64,000 nt of DNA from Isohypsibius dastychi. Its lineage: Eukaryota > Tardigrada > Eutardigrada > Parachela > Isohypsibiidae. How positions within the stretch are numbered: the stretch's first letter is position 1; each line of letters begins with the position of its first letter. The stretch spans positions 55,930-119,929 of the forward strand of contig JAQIWT010000002.1 of assembly GCA_034696485.1 (NCBI GenBank). Reading direction: 5' to 3'. The position numbers were made by a program, and so were the translations under genes. Positions 40,766 to 57,988 of the stretch are shown here, one piece after another. The notes beneath the pieces were generated by a model. The model made no database searches. It was given only the letters and a program-made list of their open reading frames with translations, and was not told where the DNA came from.

Positions 40766-43555
40766 CTAAACAGTTGCCATCCCATTCCATCGCATGCTCG
40801 GACCTGGTCCATCGGGCAGTGGTTCCTCCTCCCCTTCATCCGCATCCATCATATATGCCGAACCATTCATATTCCCACCATTTGCCACGCTTGAGCCGCC
40901 GGAAACAACCGATGCAGCTTTCCCTGAAACGCGAGCTCGAACATTGGCCGGGTTCGGAGCTGTCTTGACCTTGAATGCCAGACGCAGTGGATCGACGGAC
41001 ATTTGCTCGGCACATCTTCGCATCACCTCGATCGCTTCAGCTTCCGGTACTTTCACAAGATAATCCTAAAGCAAAACATAATGAAACCAAAAAACGATGA
41101 GAATTTCGCTCTTTATTATATCAACTTACCCGAATATAACTCATCCGAATACTGTCCACTAAATTCTGGCTCTGTAACAAAAAACTTGTTCTCAAATCTG
41201 CTCGACCGGGAGTCGCCCAGACATCGATGATAAAAAGAGCAGAAAATATTAAGCATTTTCAGTGAGGTTCTCCATTTCGGGTCAAAAACGATACTCTTTC
41301 AAGTTCCGAAATCATGTTTTAAATATCAAACAGAAATGTGTGAGATCACGACTTACGGTTTTGAAGACTGTGTACATTTGTTTGAACTGCTCCCAGATCG
41401 GAGTGGACGATAAGCCAAAGCGAGATCCAGCACCGACCCCACTTTTCCAAACTTTATCCTGAGAAAAGCAATGAATTTAATACATCTGGATCAAGAAATA
41501 GCTGGAAAAGCACCATGATCGTACCGTTACTCCAGTGTGCTCTTGGAACGCTTTTTTGATGTCTTGTGCCTGCTGTAAACTTGGCTTATCTAGATCGTCA
41601 TCGATATTCTTTCCCATGACCTGAGCAGCCAGTTGTCGGTACAAATAAACACGGTGCAACATGGTTCCGGCAGTCGATGTTTCCTCAGAGGCGTCCAAGC
41701 TGACCGGAAGTGCCGGTGGATTCAAATAGCCATTTCCTAAAGAAATTCAGAGTACAAAATTTCAACAAATCCTTCCTTGCCACAAATTAGCGAAACACAA
41801 AATACATCCCCAACAAAGAATTGTTGACTTTGAAATTGCCAGAAAGCCACGGCCTCGAGAGACCCGAAACTTCAAATCAAAATCAAAATGAGGATCTTAA
41901 TTTCCGGTGATCACATAACAGATCGGGTTTTTTAGAAAACAAAAAACAAAATTCGGTATTGTTCTGGAAGCAAACCAGAGTATTTTTTGACCAATGGAAA
42001 AACAAAAGCTGACAATGAGATAATTTCACACGTCTGATTAACTCACCATTGATAGCGTCGGAAGAGCTAGTTGTGGCATCAACGTCCATTCCGTTTTCAT
42101 GAGTGCTGCTTTCTCCAACAGTACTGGTGTTAAGGGGGGAATAGAAAGTGGAGGGTTGATACTGCTTAGTGGCGGGAGATACGAAGATTCTGACAGGCAG
42201 ATCGCCGCTGGTCTTGGGACGAGCTCGCTGTTTTGGACGATAAGTGAGGGAAGGTCGTCGTCGCTTTCTAATTGGCTTCTTAATTCCCGCTGTGGCTGGC
42301 TTCATGGGCGGAACTGGTGTAATAACTGATGGACGCGAAACTGGTCGGGAAATCGCCGGCGGACGAGATCGGATGGAAGTGTCCGATGGGGTTGGCTAAA
42401 AATGAAAGGTTAAATTGAAATCCGAAAACCTCGTGACAATACAACAAATGAGACCACAAAACAACCGGAAAAGAGTTCAAGACTGAATTCGACAAGTTTG
42501 ATATTGATTTCCGGACTTTTACTTCGGTGCATTATTAACTCTAATATGAATTTCATGATCAGTTCAATGCTTATCATCACCATTTCAATTCTGGATATTA
42601 TTTATGGACATTTCATAAAGTCACTCAATCTTAAATTTGATTTTTAATCCGGAACTACAACACAAGCAAATTCAACTCACCAAATCCTCTTCTTCGCTCG
42701 ATTCTTCGCTTGCTGTGAAGTTTCCCACGGGCTTGACAAGTCGACCACTTTTTGTTCGAGAAGAGGCTCTGGAATTCGAGTTGACGCTTGTGCGGATAAT
42801 ATCATTTCGAAGAACAGCTTCAGTGTCGACGTTGAACGGCGTTGCAGCATCAATGTTTTCCAACAGCGCCGCGACATCTTCGGTGAAGTGAATGTAACTG
42901 CGACCCAATACTTCTCGGATATGTGCGTTCGTCACTTGCTTTTCCCCGACGTACACAGTTGGTACCAGCACGGCCTTCGAGGCTCCATGAGCTGGCAAGG
43001 CAATGCTCCTGAAATAAAAATGTCAGAAACCCTTGTTCGATAATTTCCGTTCTATGTTCGGAGTTCTGCCGCTAACATGTACCAAATTGTTGCACATTCC
43101 ATCACACGAAACACTACTATTTTCATAATATCAGAGCTGTCATCCTCGAGCTCAAAAAACTACATGAGATTATGAGTGTTTTCATCGTTTATACCTGTAG
43201 TGAAGTGACACCGATTTGGTCAACCTCGGTGGCTTAGTTTCTGTATCCAACTGATAGAAAACGATTCGTTTGTTGTTTCGGTCAATATTTTTCCGCCAAC
43301 GAGGGGTCAGGATCTGCAAAAATGAACAACATGCTTCAAGCAATCTCTTCCACACTGAGATTACGAAAATCTCACCTGCGGCTCAGGCTCAAGAATTTTG
43401 GCCAGGGCATTGAAGCTGAGATTATCCACATCAGCAGCTGCATCTGTGTGACGTTCAGGAACGCCATTGCTGACAGCTGGAGTTCGTTGGATCTTGGCCG
43501 AATTCTTTGATGAAATCGCTGCAGCTGCAGTATACGGACGTCTACGAGGAGCCAT
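40766..43555 (-). CDS. Unknown, probably nuclear, basic/low-complexity protein
   Basis: Eight exons: 43555-43376, 43313-43195, 43008-42681, 42395-42047, 41736-41525, 41458-41357, 41171-41130, 41065-40766; 543 aa, all in phase. Not recognised. The N-terminus is basic and Ala-rich (MAPRRRPYTAAAAI). It is followed by a conserved-looking block (TPRWRKNIDRNNKRIVFYQ, LVPTVYVGEKQVTNAHIREVLG), a Ser/Pro/Arg-rich middle with a KKPIRKRRRPS nuclear-type signal, and a helical C-terminal module (MLHRVYLYRQLAAQVMG ... MRRCAEQMSVDPLRLAFKV). The end is Gly/Asn-rich and acidic. The two structured blocks separated by disorder suggest a chromatin or transcription factor subunit, but that is a guess. It was accepted because eight exons join in phase without a stop. 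Confidence 0.75.
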
Positions 43556-44122
43556 GATCAAACCTTAAGCATGCAACAGAGGCGCAGCTGTGAAAGACAA
43601 CTCTTGGGAACGAAGTTGTGTGTCGCGGTCGTTGGGAAAACGCGTGGACTACTTTCTGTGAAACCGAAAGTTCAGGAATTACCTCAGTTTCAGGAGCAGG
43701 ATTCAAATGGAATGGATTTGAGCTGGCCTGGATAACCCCGCCTCTTAACCGTAAGCCCTGCGGCATGTTGAACATAGGGACTACGCTTACCCGCTAGCTA
43801 TGCTACAGGGATTCGACACATTCAAAATCTCACAACTGTCAGCATTCCGACATGACATGTATGTGTTGTTGTTCGTCCGTGCTTCATAATAATTAATTAT
43901 TATGAATAATAATTAATAATTAATAGCAATGAAATGAGAGAATACAGCGCACACAAAAAAATGAAAAATTTGTACAACATTTTCCACATCCATTCAGAAT
44001 TTTCGCCTTATTACAGCAATTTCCGGCCAATGAATCGTTAAAACGAAAGAAACACCACGTCAAAATACCAGATGTTATTAAACTGTGATTAAATTATTTA
44101 TGTTCTATAAACATTACAGTAT
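43556..44122. other. Intergenic, no gene seen
   Basis: Contains a short AATTATTATGAATAATAATT palindromic AT stretch near 43891-43924 and the 3' UTR of MOB4. Nothing else recognised. Confidence 0.5.
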
Positions 44123-45444
44123 CTAAGCTTCGCTTTCGTTTGGCTTTGTTTCCGATGTCTGCATGGGAGGCGGGGTGTGGACATCGGGTACAGGAACAAT
44201 TAGATTCTCCGGCGACATGAGATCGTACTTTAAACCAAAAACGGTGAACCGTTTACACAAGCTCGTTTTTTCCTGAAAGCAAAATCTTTCAACTTTTTAT
44301 ATCCAAGCGCATTGCATACACGAAAGCTCGTACCTCAAAAGCATCGAAGATTGGCCGATGATGAAAATAAGCGTGACTGAAAATTCGGTAGACTCTCCGA
44401 CAAGTCGAGGGAAGTTTAGCGATAGATACGTCCTTGATATCCACTCTGAAAACAAAAAATAAATACGATATTATTTTAGAAATTAAGACAAAAACTAAGA
44501 CACATGACGAGACCGGAAGTTCCAGTTCACCTGCTAGGGAAATATTTATTGCTGTTGAGCAGACAAGCAGCTCCGTCTAACGTATGCCGAGTGTAATCGA
44601 TAGCTGAGCATTCTCGAGGCTGCTTATGGGCAGCGCATAGGAAGATCCATTGATCGGTGGCAGTCATTTGGGTGCAAGTGTCAGCGATACATTCATACTG
44701 CGAAGGAATAAGAATACTTTCAGAACTGTGATAAAAAGGTGAAATTGTTTCCTAAATGATATAAATCAGGCGCAAACTATATCAGAATCGACAGGAAATA
44801 AAAACGATACATAAAGACAAAAATGCTGGGATTATTTTAAATTTAATTGAGAAAAATTCGCCGGGCATACTGTATTGTAATACTTCATACCTGCAAATTT
44901 ACTGCCAGATTGTTCAATTCCATACAGAACTGTCTGCAATTAAAACAGAATTCTTCCTGCAATCGAATAAGGTGACTCGTCGATGAAAACGAACTTACCG
45001 AAGATGCTCGTATTTCCAGACACCTTCATCCTGATTCGAGGGCATGTTCAAAATTTCGTCGACATCTAGAGGGCATCTGCGAATGGTCTGCTGGATATAC
45101 TGCAAGAAAACAACGTTAGAGAGTAGCTATAATGAAACTGGAATTTAGAACCGTAAACAAACAGCAATCTACCTGAGCCACCGCTAAAGTGGTATCCATT
45201 TCTTCCAGATTCAAATCCGGCCACTGATAAAGGTCCTAAAATAAAACAGGGTCGTTGCATTTCTAGAATCTTGTCACAAATAAGACAAAAACTACAACCA
45301 GCTCGAATTTCATCACCAGTTTCTCTGAGAGATTCCTACCTTCGTTTTGGTTCCAGGACGGTTGCGACGAATGATCATTTTCGGAGCGTCTGACGCTTCA
45401 TAAGTAGCAGGTGCCAGTGGTTCAGCTAGTCCAGATGATGCCAT
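44123..45444 (-). CDS. MOB4: MOB4 (phocein), STRIPAK component
   Basis: Exons 45444-45340, 45235-45173, 45099-44999, 44933-44891, 44697-44531, 44445-44334, 44272-44123; 246 aa (human 225). MOB4 bridges striatin and MST-type kinases in the STRIPAK phosphatase-kinase complex in the cytoplasm. It shows [74 protein letters not shown] and [11 protein letters not shown], matching the family along its length. The zinc ligands (two Cys in the TCTQM region, two His in HAYFHH) are kept. It differs from the human protein in a slightly longer N-terminus and a polar C-terminal tail. Confidence 0.96.
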
Positions 45445-45998
45445 GGTGGCTTTATCCACAAAACTGGAATTCCTCAGGAAAAAGAAACGACGTCTTCAAA
45501 GAAGCCAGAACTCAAATGAAGAAATTCCAGAGCAAAACAGCAAATAATACTCGGATGAAGGGTTGTCTCCCTGTTTCGTTCGTATCGAATTCAAAAGAGT
45601 TTTTCAAGACTTTCCAGAGCTAAAACTGAGTTAAATATCAGAAATCAGTAGAATTATCACATCAGAAATCTGTACAACCAGATTCTGCGTCCACATCTTG
45701 AAGTGGACCCCAGGAAAGCCCCCCCCCCCGCCACACTCCCCCTGTGGCTTTTGTCACGTTGTGCTTCTGCTCGATTGACCGCTTCAGGCAAAGCGCCGAT
45801 ATTGTGGTTTTTTCGCCGCAGATTTCGGAATCCGGTTTATAACTGCGAGCTATCTGGTCGTTCCTTTTACGTTTGCATGCTGTACGAATTCAGACTTCTG
45901 TCTTGCCCAAACGATGTAAATCCAAACCAAAAGCGTGGTGCTGTCTCCCCACCAACCATCCCTTGAGAGACGTGAACAGGTGCAATAACAACGGAAAA
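45445..45998. promoter_or_regulatory. Candidate bidirectional promoter, MOB4 / ABCC
   Basis: 554 bp between divergent start codons, with a C-run at 45719-45729. Shared control is inferred from spacing only. Confidence 0.4.
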
Positions 45999-51714
<5,716 letters not shown>

Positions 51715-52854
51715 TAAACAGAGCTGCATACCTTTTTTTTCAACGTTTCCAGTTTCTCATAGATATGGCCACGTAAGAAATAATAAGGCTGCTCATATTT
51801 TGAGATGCACCGAAATAAATGGAACCATTGTAGCTCTCCGTAACTCCATCAAGGCACCTTGTCGCTCTAAGTAACCAACTGTAGCTGCACTGTGGCTCTT
51901 ATTGAGCTCCACTGTGTCTATATAGCTCCGTTGTAGCACTTTGTAGTTCATAGAGCTCCCTGGAGATAACTGTACCGTGGGTTACTCTCTGTAGCTCACT
52001 GTAGATTCAATGTGGCTACAGTACATCGTATGGCATTCTATGTCACTGTAGCACTCCTTTCGATCCATTGTAGTTCAATTGTAACACCATGAAGCCCTAT
52101 GTATCTATCTCTTTTGAAGCACCACGTAGCTCATAGAGCAATTGTGTGCTAAAATGGTGCAACAAACACCAACCAGGGAGCTACATACGGCTACAGTGCA
52201 ACGAGCTACAATGAAGCCACCGTACACTGGAACTGCAGCTAAGCTACATTGTGCATTCTACGTTGTGCTACAGTGAGCTACATAGAGCCATAAAGCTACA
52301 ACGGAGTTCCCCAGAGCTACAGGGTGCTACAAAGAAGCCACATAAAGATACTTGGTGCCACAATCGAGCTACATGAAGTCACATAGGGTTACGAACAATT
52401 GAGCGACAGTGGCGCTGCAGGTGGCTATAATGGAGTTACATCAGCATCAGTGCTGCTACGTGCTGGCGGCTGCGAAAAATATAGCCGTTTTCAATCCGTG
52501 ATTCTTCATTCTTCATGACAGATAAACCTCTTCATGCATGATGTGTTTTTATAGAGATCATCCATAACAAATGATTGCTTTCTAAATTCAGCCCGTGCCA
52601 AACAGATCACATGCGGAGCTCTTGCGCGCGCAAAAGTATGCTATTTTCGGTTAAAAATCGGTAGAAGGTCGGACATGCACGGTATATTTGTTTTTTAACC
52701 ACATAGACGCATGACTACCCCCAAAGCCAGCCGATCGCCATCCTGTTATTACGATTTTTAGCACCCAGCGTTTTTTGAAGGCATACGGTTTGTAAAGCCT
52801 TTCATACGAGCGGATGCAATAAGTGGCGTTTTTCTTACAGTCTACACTGCAAAA
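51715..52854. other. Intergenic, mostly repeat-derived
   Basis: Between the ABCC stop and the next GPCR start. Its core (51.82-52.46 kb) is the degenerate repeat field listed separately. The remaining 390 bp before the GPCR show no gene. Confidence 0.6.
51820..52460. repeat. Degenerate repeat field with orientation switch
   Basis: About 640 bp built of short, imperfect units around the octamer TGTAGCTC with spacers of a few bases. In 51.82-52.14 kb the units read TGTAGCTC/TGTAGCAC on the plus strand. From about 52.15 kb to 52.46 kb they read the reverse complement, GAGCTACA/GTGCTACA. The two halves do not align as one simple palindrome, so the block looks like a minisatellite that was inverted or folded back and then diverged. 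No open frame. Confidence 0.75.
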
Positions 52855-54064
52855 ATGAATAATTCTTCCAGTGACGGGATAGTTTCTCAATGGTCAAACT
52901 CGACCGAACCCGCGAACTCAACGAACCCCGGTAAAGTTTTCGACGATATTGCGACAGCCTTCGACAGCATTCGTCTCGTTGCCGGTTCCACAACCAACCT
53001 AATCCCTTTGATAGCTTTTCTCCGGACACCGACACTTATTAACCCTTTCACCATCTATCTCATTGCACTGCTAGGATTGAATTTCTCACACATCCTGGTC
53101 ACTAATACCGTTAGTATTGCCATGAAAATCAGCGAATCAGCCCAGCAGTCCGTTGTTGCGTGTTATCTTTCCCGATATTATCAGATGACAGTTCTGTGCT
53201 GGTTTGGGATCCTCCATGTGCTGATCGCTTATACACGAGTGTGGGCCCTGTATTGGCCGGTGCATTACCGCGAAAAACACTCGAAGGCCATATCAGTTTA
53301 CTTATGTGTTGCGTCATTTCTGTACGTTAACATCCTGACACTCCCGGCCGTTATCATGGACGAACTGTTCTATCGAAAACCGATGGAGAATATCAGTTAT
53401 GGCTGCTTGTACTTTAATTATCCGGCTCAGGGGCTCTACTTTGCCATAATAAACATTTTGTGCTTTGGTTTGTCGTTCGTGTCAGTCCTACTATCTGTGC
53501 CTATGATACTATTGAAGCGCCGTGCTATTCGCGTTCGCCAACAAGCTCTGCATCAAACAGGTACAGACTCTACAGTAACAAAAGTCATACAGTTGCCACT
53601 TCTGAATGATTGAATATGGAGCAAATAATCCTGGTTTGGCATCTACCCTAGGTCGCAATGTGATTCACCCGAAACCAGCTGTCAAAGTGCCTGTTGGTGA
53701 GCTCCTAACAGCAACAACTCATACTCATACTGCATCGGCTGAGCCACCTGCACAGAGCATAGAGGGGCAAAGAAGCAATCCTCCACGGGCCATGCCGCCT
53801 GCGCCAAAATCCAGTGCCAACCTTCTGGTGATCCTGCTCGTTTCAAGTTTGTATGCGCACTATCTACCGGCCTTCATCTATCTCGTCATTAGTAGCAGCA
53901 ATCCTCAGTTCGCCGACGAAACTATGCGGGCCACTGTTAATATTCTCACGTTGATGCATGCCGTTTTCGAGCCGTTATTGTTCATCGCCGCTCTTGGAGA
54001 CCTTCGAGATGGCATCAGGGCGCAGTTCGGTTTGACGCCTAGGCTACGAGGCACAAGTGGGTGA
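52855..54064 (+). CDS. Divergent rhodopsin-type GPCR without amine-binding Asp
   Basis: Exons 52855-53560 and 53652-54064 (phase 1 intron, as in the receptor at 9.2-10.4 kb); 372 aa. The N-terminus has several NxS/T sites. Seven hydrophobic segments are visible. It resembles the two receptors at 9-12 kb in the second loop (WPVHYREKHSK against FPVFYREKRSAK) and in the intron position, so it is likely a distant paralog. Position 3.32, counted back from the DRY position, is Gln instead of Asp. DRY reads TRV and NPxxY reads EPLLF. These changes suggest loss of amine binding and altered or no G-protein activation; orphan or constitutive function is inference. The third loop is Pro/Thr-rich. AATAAA at 54351. 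Confidence 0.8.
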
Positions 54065-54946
54065 TGACCATGGGAGTTTGTTGAAAGCCCAGAAAGCCAC
54101 CGTTCTATGGTCAGATCAAAACAGCCCTGACTGCCAACCAAGGGCCTTGACAGAAAAAAATATCCTTCAGGAACGCGGAACCACAGGACCATAGCAGCGC
54201 GGAGTTCTGTACCACCAGTTGATGGAACAGAGATGACAACGCAATCCCCTATCTTATTCACTAAGTTTATTTCAGCGAAATGTTCATATGTCCACTGAGG
54301 TTGTTTTCATGGTCTAGCTGAAATGTCACAGATATGAAATGCACCACTAAAATAAAACTTCTTGCCCTCGAAAACCGTCGGCGTTGCGATTCTTACGTCT
54401 CAATCGTCCTAGTCCAGCGGCTCATTTTCGTTCTGGTAATGCCTAGATACTATACCAAGCGACTAAATTAGCCAGAACCCTCTTCGTTGACCTTTAACGC
54501 AAATGAAATCTTTCACCGCTGGTTTAATCGACAATAAGTTTGTCGACCATTTCATACATATTTGCTAAATCCAAACGCCTTGATCAAATAGTATGTGAGT
54601 ATGTGGTGACGGAGTGGTTTTCACCAGAATCACGTCGCACAAAGGCATTCGTATCTGTCTGGCTCAAGAATCAAGATCATAGCCGCAGGGTAGTAGCCAT
54701 ACTAAAACAGGCAGTGTAGTACGTCAGTCTCTTAAACACAAACATACCTTAAATATTACAGTGACCATAAATGTTTTCCAATCTGCTCTATAGCGCACTG
54801 TTAGAACTCAGTGCAATCAAAGGTGCCATGATTCCAACCCGTAGTCTACATCTGTATCCTTCTACCTCGGGGTTGCTTGTATATCGAAATCATGTGGCGT
54901 CAGCACTGAAAAACAGTGGGAGCATTTGGTGGTTAGTTCCATGACT
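54065..54946. other. Convergent 3' spacer
   Basis: Between the GPCR stop (+) and the P450 stop (-). Contains AATAAA at 54351. No gene seen. Confidence 0.5.
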
Positions 54947-57140
54947 TCAGTCTAATGAAAACATTGTGATTTTTTCTATATGAATGACATGATACCGAAA
55001 CCGGCCCATGTTACAGACTGCCCAAAAAGTCCCTGGAAAACCAACCCCCATCCTCCATGCTTTGGCCTAAATTTTGCAGGGAATTTTCGTGAAGTCTGTA
55101 GTCCGTCAAGATCGGAGTGGCATGGTCTTGTGAAATCGCAATCAATTAAGCGACGAATTACTTACAGTGATCCATGTGAAGCCAACGTTCAGAGGGTTAA
55201 TTTTGCCAATGCTGGCCGTTTCGGCGTTATGTCATTCATTTCAGAAAACATCGCAATCCGTCTTGCATTTTCACTTACTTATTCCAAAATTGTAATTGGC
55301 AAATGAAGGCGGAGGCTCGTTACGTGCTGGTTCCAGCCTGAAGTTTTGCAGAATGGTCGACGTGAACATCCACATTTGAAACTGAGAGTACGCGGTTCCC
55401 ACACAGACGCGGCGACCTTGGCAATCCAGAATAGTTTACAAAATGCTTGAGCCAAAGTCAGTTTATGTCCATCTTACCCGCACCAAATGCCAGAACCAGC
55501 GGGCTCTGAATAAACTTTCCGTCATCGTTCAGAAAGCGTTCTGGGCGAAATACCATTGAGTCTCCCCAGTATTCTTCGTTGAATCCCACCGCGTATGCAT
55601 TGGTGATCACAACCGAATCTACTCGAATCTCAAAATTAGATCAAACTGGATGCTCTTCTTTCAGACTGCATACTGACCTTTAGGTAGATTATATCCACGA
55701 AACTTGACAGTTTCTGTAATCCTTCTGGGAAATGGAAATGGCACTGCGTTGGAGAATCGGATGGTCTCCCAGATGACAGCGTCAATGTAGCCTAGCTCAG
55801 GCCTGTCTTTTAGGGATGGAGACCGATTCCGACCGACAACTTCGTCAAGTAGTCTTTGACATTTCGTCTGCACCTCTGGGAAGTTCAACAACGCGACAAC
55901 AACCCACATGAGAACAACGATCAAATCTTCGACAGCGGCTGGAATTCACCAAATTACAACAGTTGTGTGGGAAAGAGGACGTCGGAGTCTGCTTACCCAA
56001 AAGCATGTCAGAAAGCAGAATCTCAAGCTGCTCGTCTGAAACAAAAAACTTCGAATTAAAAAAGGACATGCACCGGAGTTTCCAGAAATTCCGAATGCAA
56101 AACCCGTTCTGAAAATGCTGGCTACACTTTTGGGACTATTAATCTTGGATGAGCCACCCTGGAGTCCGCCATCTTGGATTTAATTCATGCCAAAACCACC
56201 AGGCTCATATACTTGTGATTATTTACCTGTGAAGTTCGTTGTTTTAGGATCTTCTTTTGCCTGCTGCTGTATCAAAGCATCCAGAATGTCTCTCGTTTTT
56301 GACGGCACACCTTTCAGCTTTCTCTTAGCCACGTTGTTTCTCGAAAGCTCACAGATATATCCCAGGCTCTTCTCCAGAACTTTCTGAGTATCACGGAAAG
56401 GTGGCACATGCTTGAGCCAGGGGAAAATATTCAATATCCCAACATTCTCACTCATGACAAATATCCCTTTCAGTGCCTCGATGAATCGAGGAAAATGGTC
56501 ATCACTGACGGAGATGACGCCATCTTGAAGAAACCTTGCGGTGGCTGAGGTCACGGCGCGGTCAAAAGTACGACGACAGTCAAATGGGCGGCCATTTTGT
56601 GACGTAATATATGCGACCAATTCTGCGGCGGCATGCTGCAGTGGCTCATCTTGCTCCAGTCTACCAGGTGCACCTCCCAGTTGCTTGATAACAGGGATTG
56701 AGAAACGACGCTGTTCTGCCCATAATTGACCATCAGCATAACTAAGCCCTGGAAGATCATCGAATTCAGATAACTTCATACAAGATTGATTTGAACCTGC
56801 CTTTGGATTTCAATATCTTTCGACTAGCCATGTTAAGAGGCCGGCCTTCAAATGCAGGGTTCACCATGGCTTCTTTGATGATATCTTTGTCCGTTAGTAC
56901 GATGGTGAATTCCACTCCGAGGAACATGCTGCACATTCCTCCGTTCTTCTGGCCCCATTCTGTGAATGTTTTCCACGGATAGACGGCATCGATTCCACGC
57001 GCTCCGATCAGTGGGAAACTGAACGGACCTGGTGGGGTTTTTCGAAATATCCAGTCAAAAAGTCGACTGAAGTATGCGGGTTGAGCGTATAGAAAGAACG
57101 TCACAAAAGCTACAAGTGCATAGTACAAGTATTCGATCAT
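54947..57140 (-). CDS. Cytochrome P450 (CYP2-clan-like)
   Basis: Exons 57140-56801, 56748-56227, 56035-55997, 55938-55678, 55618-55478, 55416-55279, 55017-54947; 503 aa. An ER-anchored monooxygenase: an N-terminal membrane helix (YYALVAFVTFFLY), then the PPGPFSFPLIG hinge, WAEQRRFS in helix C, WETIRFSN (ExxR), FRPERF and the heme loop FGAGRRVCVG with the Cys ligand. The I-helix reads AAVEDL where P450s have AG.ET, so the conserved Thr is Asp. Exon sizes and phases match the paralog on the other strand (39, 261, 141 and 138 bp exons identical in length). The first intron uses a GC donor (AAAG|GCAGGT); the nearby GT donor would give an immediate stop. The last exon was placed by matching the paralog (G-I-x-x-x-x-x-R-F) and is less certain. 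Substrate unknown. Confidence 0.88.
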
Positions 57141-57988
57141 ACTGTACTGCAGTGATCAGAAACACTCTGAAATGCAAATACAGAATACGCTCAGATTTTG
57201 TTAAAAGAAATGCTTCAAGTCGTCGTGGTTTCTGTTTCTCGGCTTGCGCTCTTTCGCGCGATACCAGATGTTATCTTATCTGATAAATTTAATTTCGTTA
57301 GGTGTTGAATTTACTCCTAGTCCTAGGTACAAAGTTCGCCTCTGAATGCGCTTTCGCACCATAATTTGCAACCATAATTCGCAACCATAATTTTAAGAAA
57401 TTTCTCCGGTCCAATTGGTTTTCCCGGGGGATGGGACTGCTTCTGAATTTACAATGCTTTACTGAGCAGAAGATATAACTGTCATTCACTATCCGATTCA
57501 ATCAACGGTATTTAGCTATATGTTATATCGGTTTACGCGAAACGGGAGAGCGAAAGAATAAATCACGTGCAGCTGGCTTTGTCACAAAACCAGTTTTTCA
57601 CAAGTGACAAAATGCGTCACTCAATCACGAACTTCAATCAAGCATTTATTGCAGCTGTTTGCAAGCGATACTAACTGTCAAACAAGCGCTTTTTTACGTT
57701 GAACTCTGGCTCTTTCCGTAATACGGTTTACACACAAATCAGAATATATTCCTTTCTATACTTTGTTTTCGGTTGGTTCTGCTTGCCACCACCCTTTGAA
57801 CTATTTCCTGCCAATCAAATGAATTCCACTGCGTCTGGAATGCCTTCTAAAGAAATTGAACCGGTTTGAAGTTCAGCTGATAATTCAGCAGTAAATTCAC
57901 AGCTTGAACCGCACAGTTTCTCACTTCTTCGTCGATAGCAGAATGTAAACACAAGTTGCTCAGAACCATTGAACTGATTCAATCGAAA
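57141..57988. promoter_or_regulatory. Divergent P450 promoter region
   Basis: 848 bp between the start codons of the two paralogous P450 genes, which point away from each other. Co-regulation is plausible because they are paralogs, but no specific site was identified. Confidence 0.4.
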
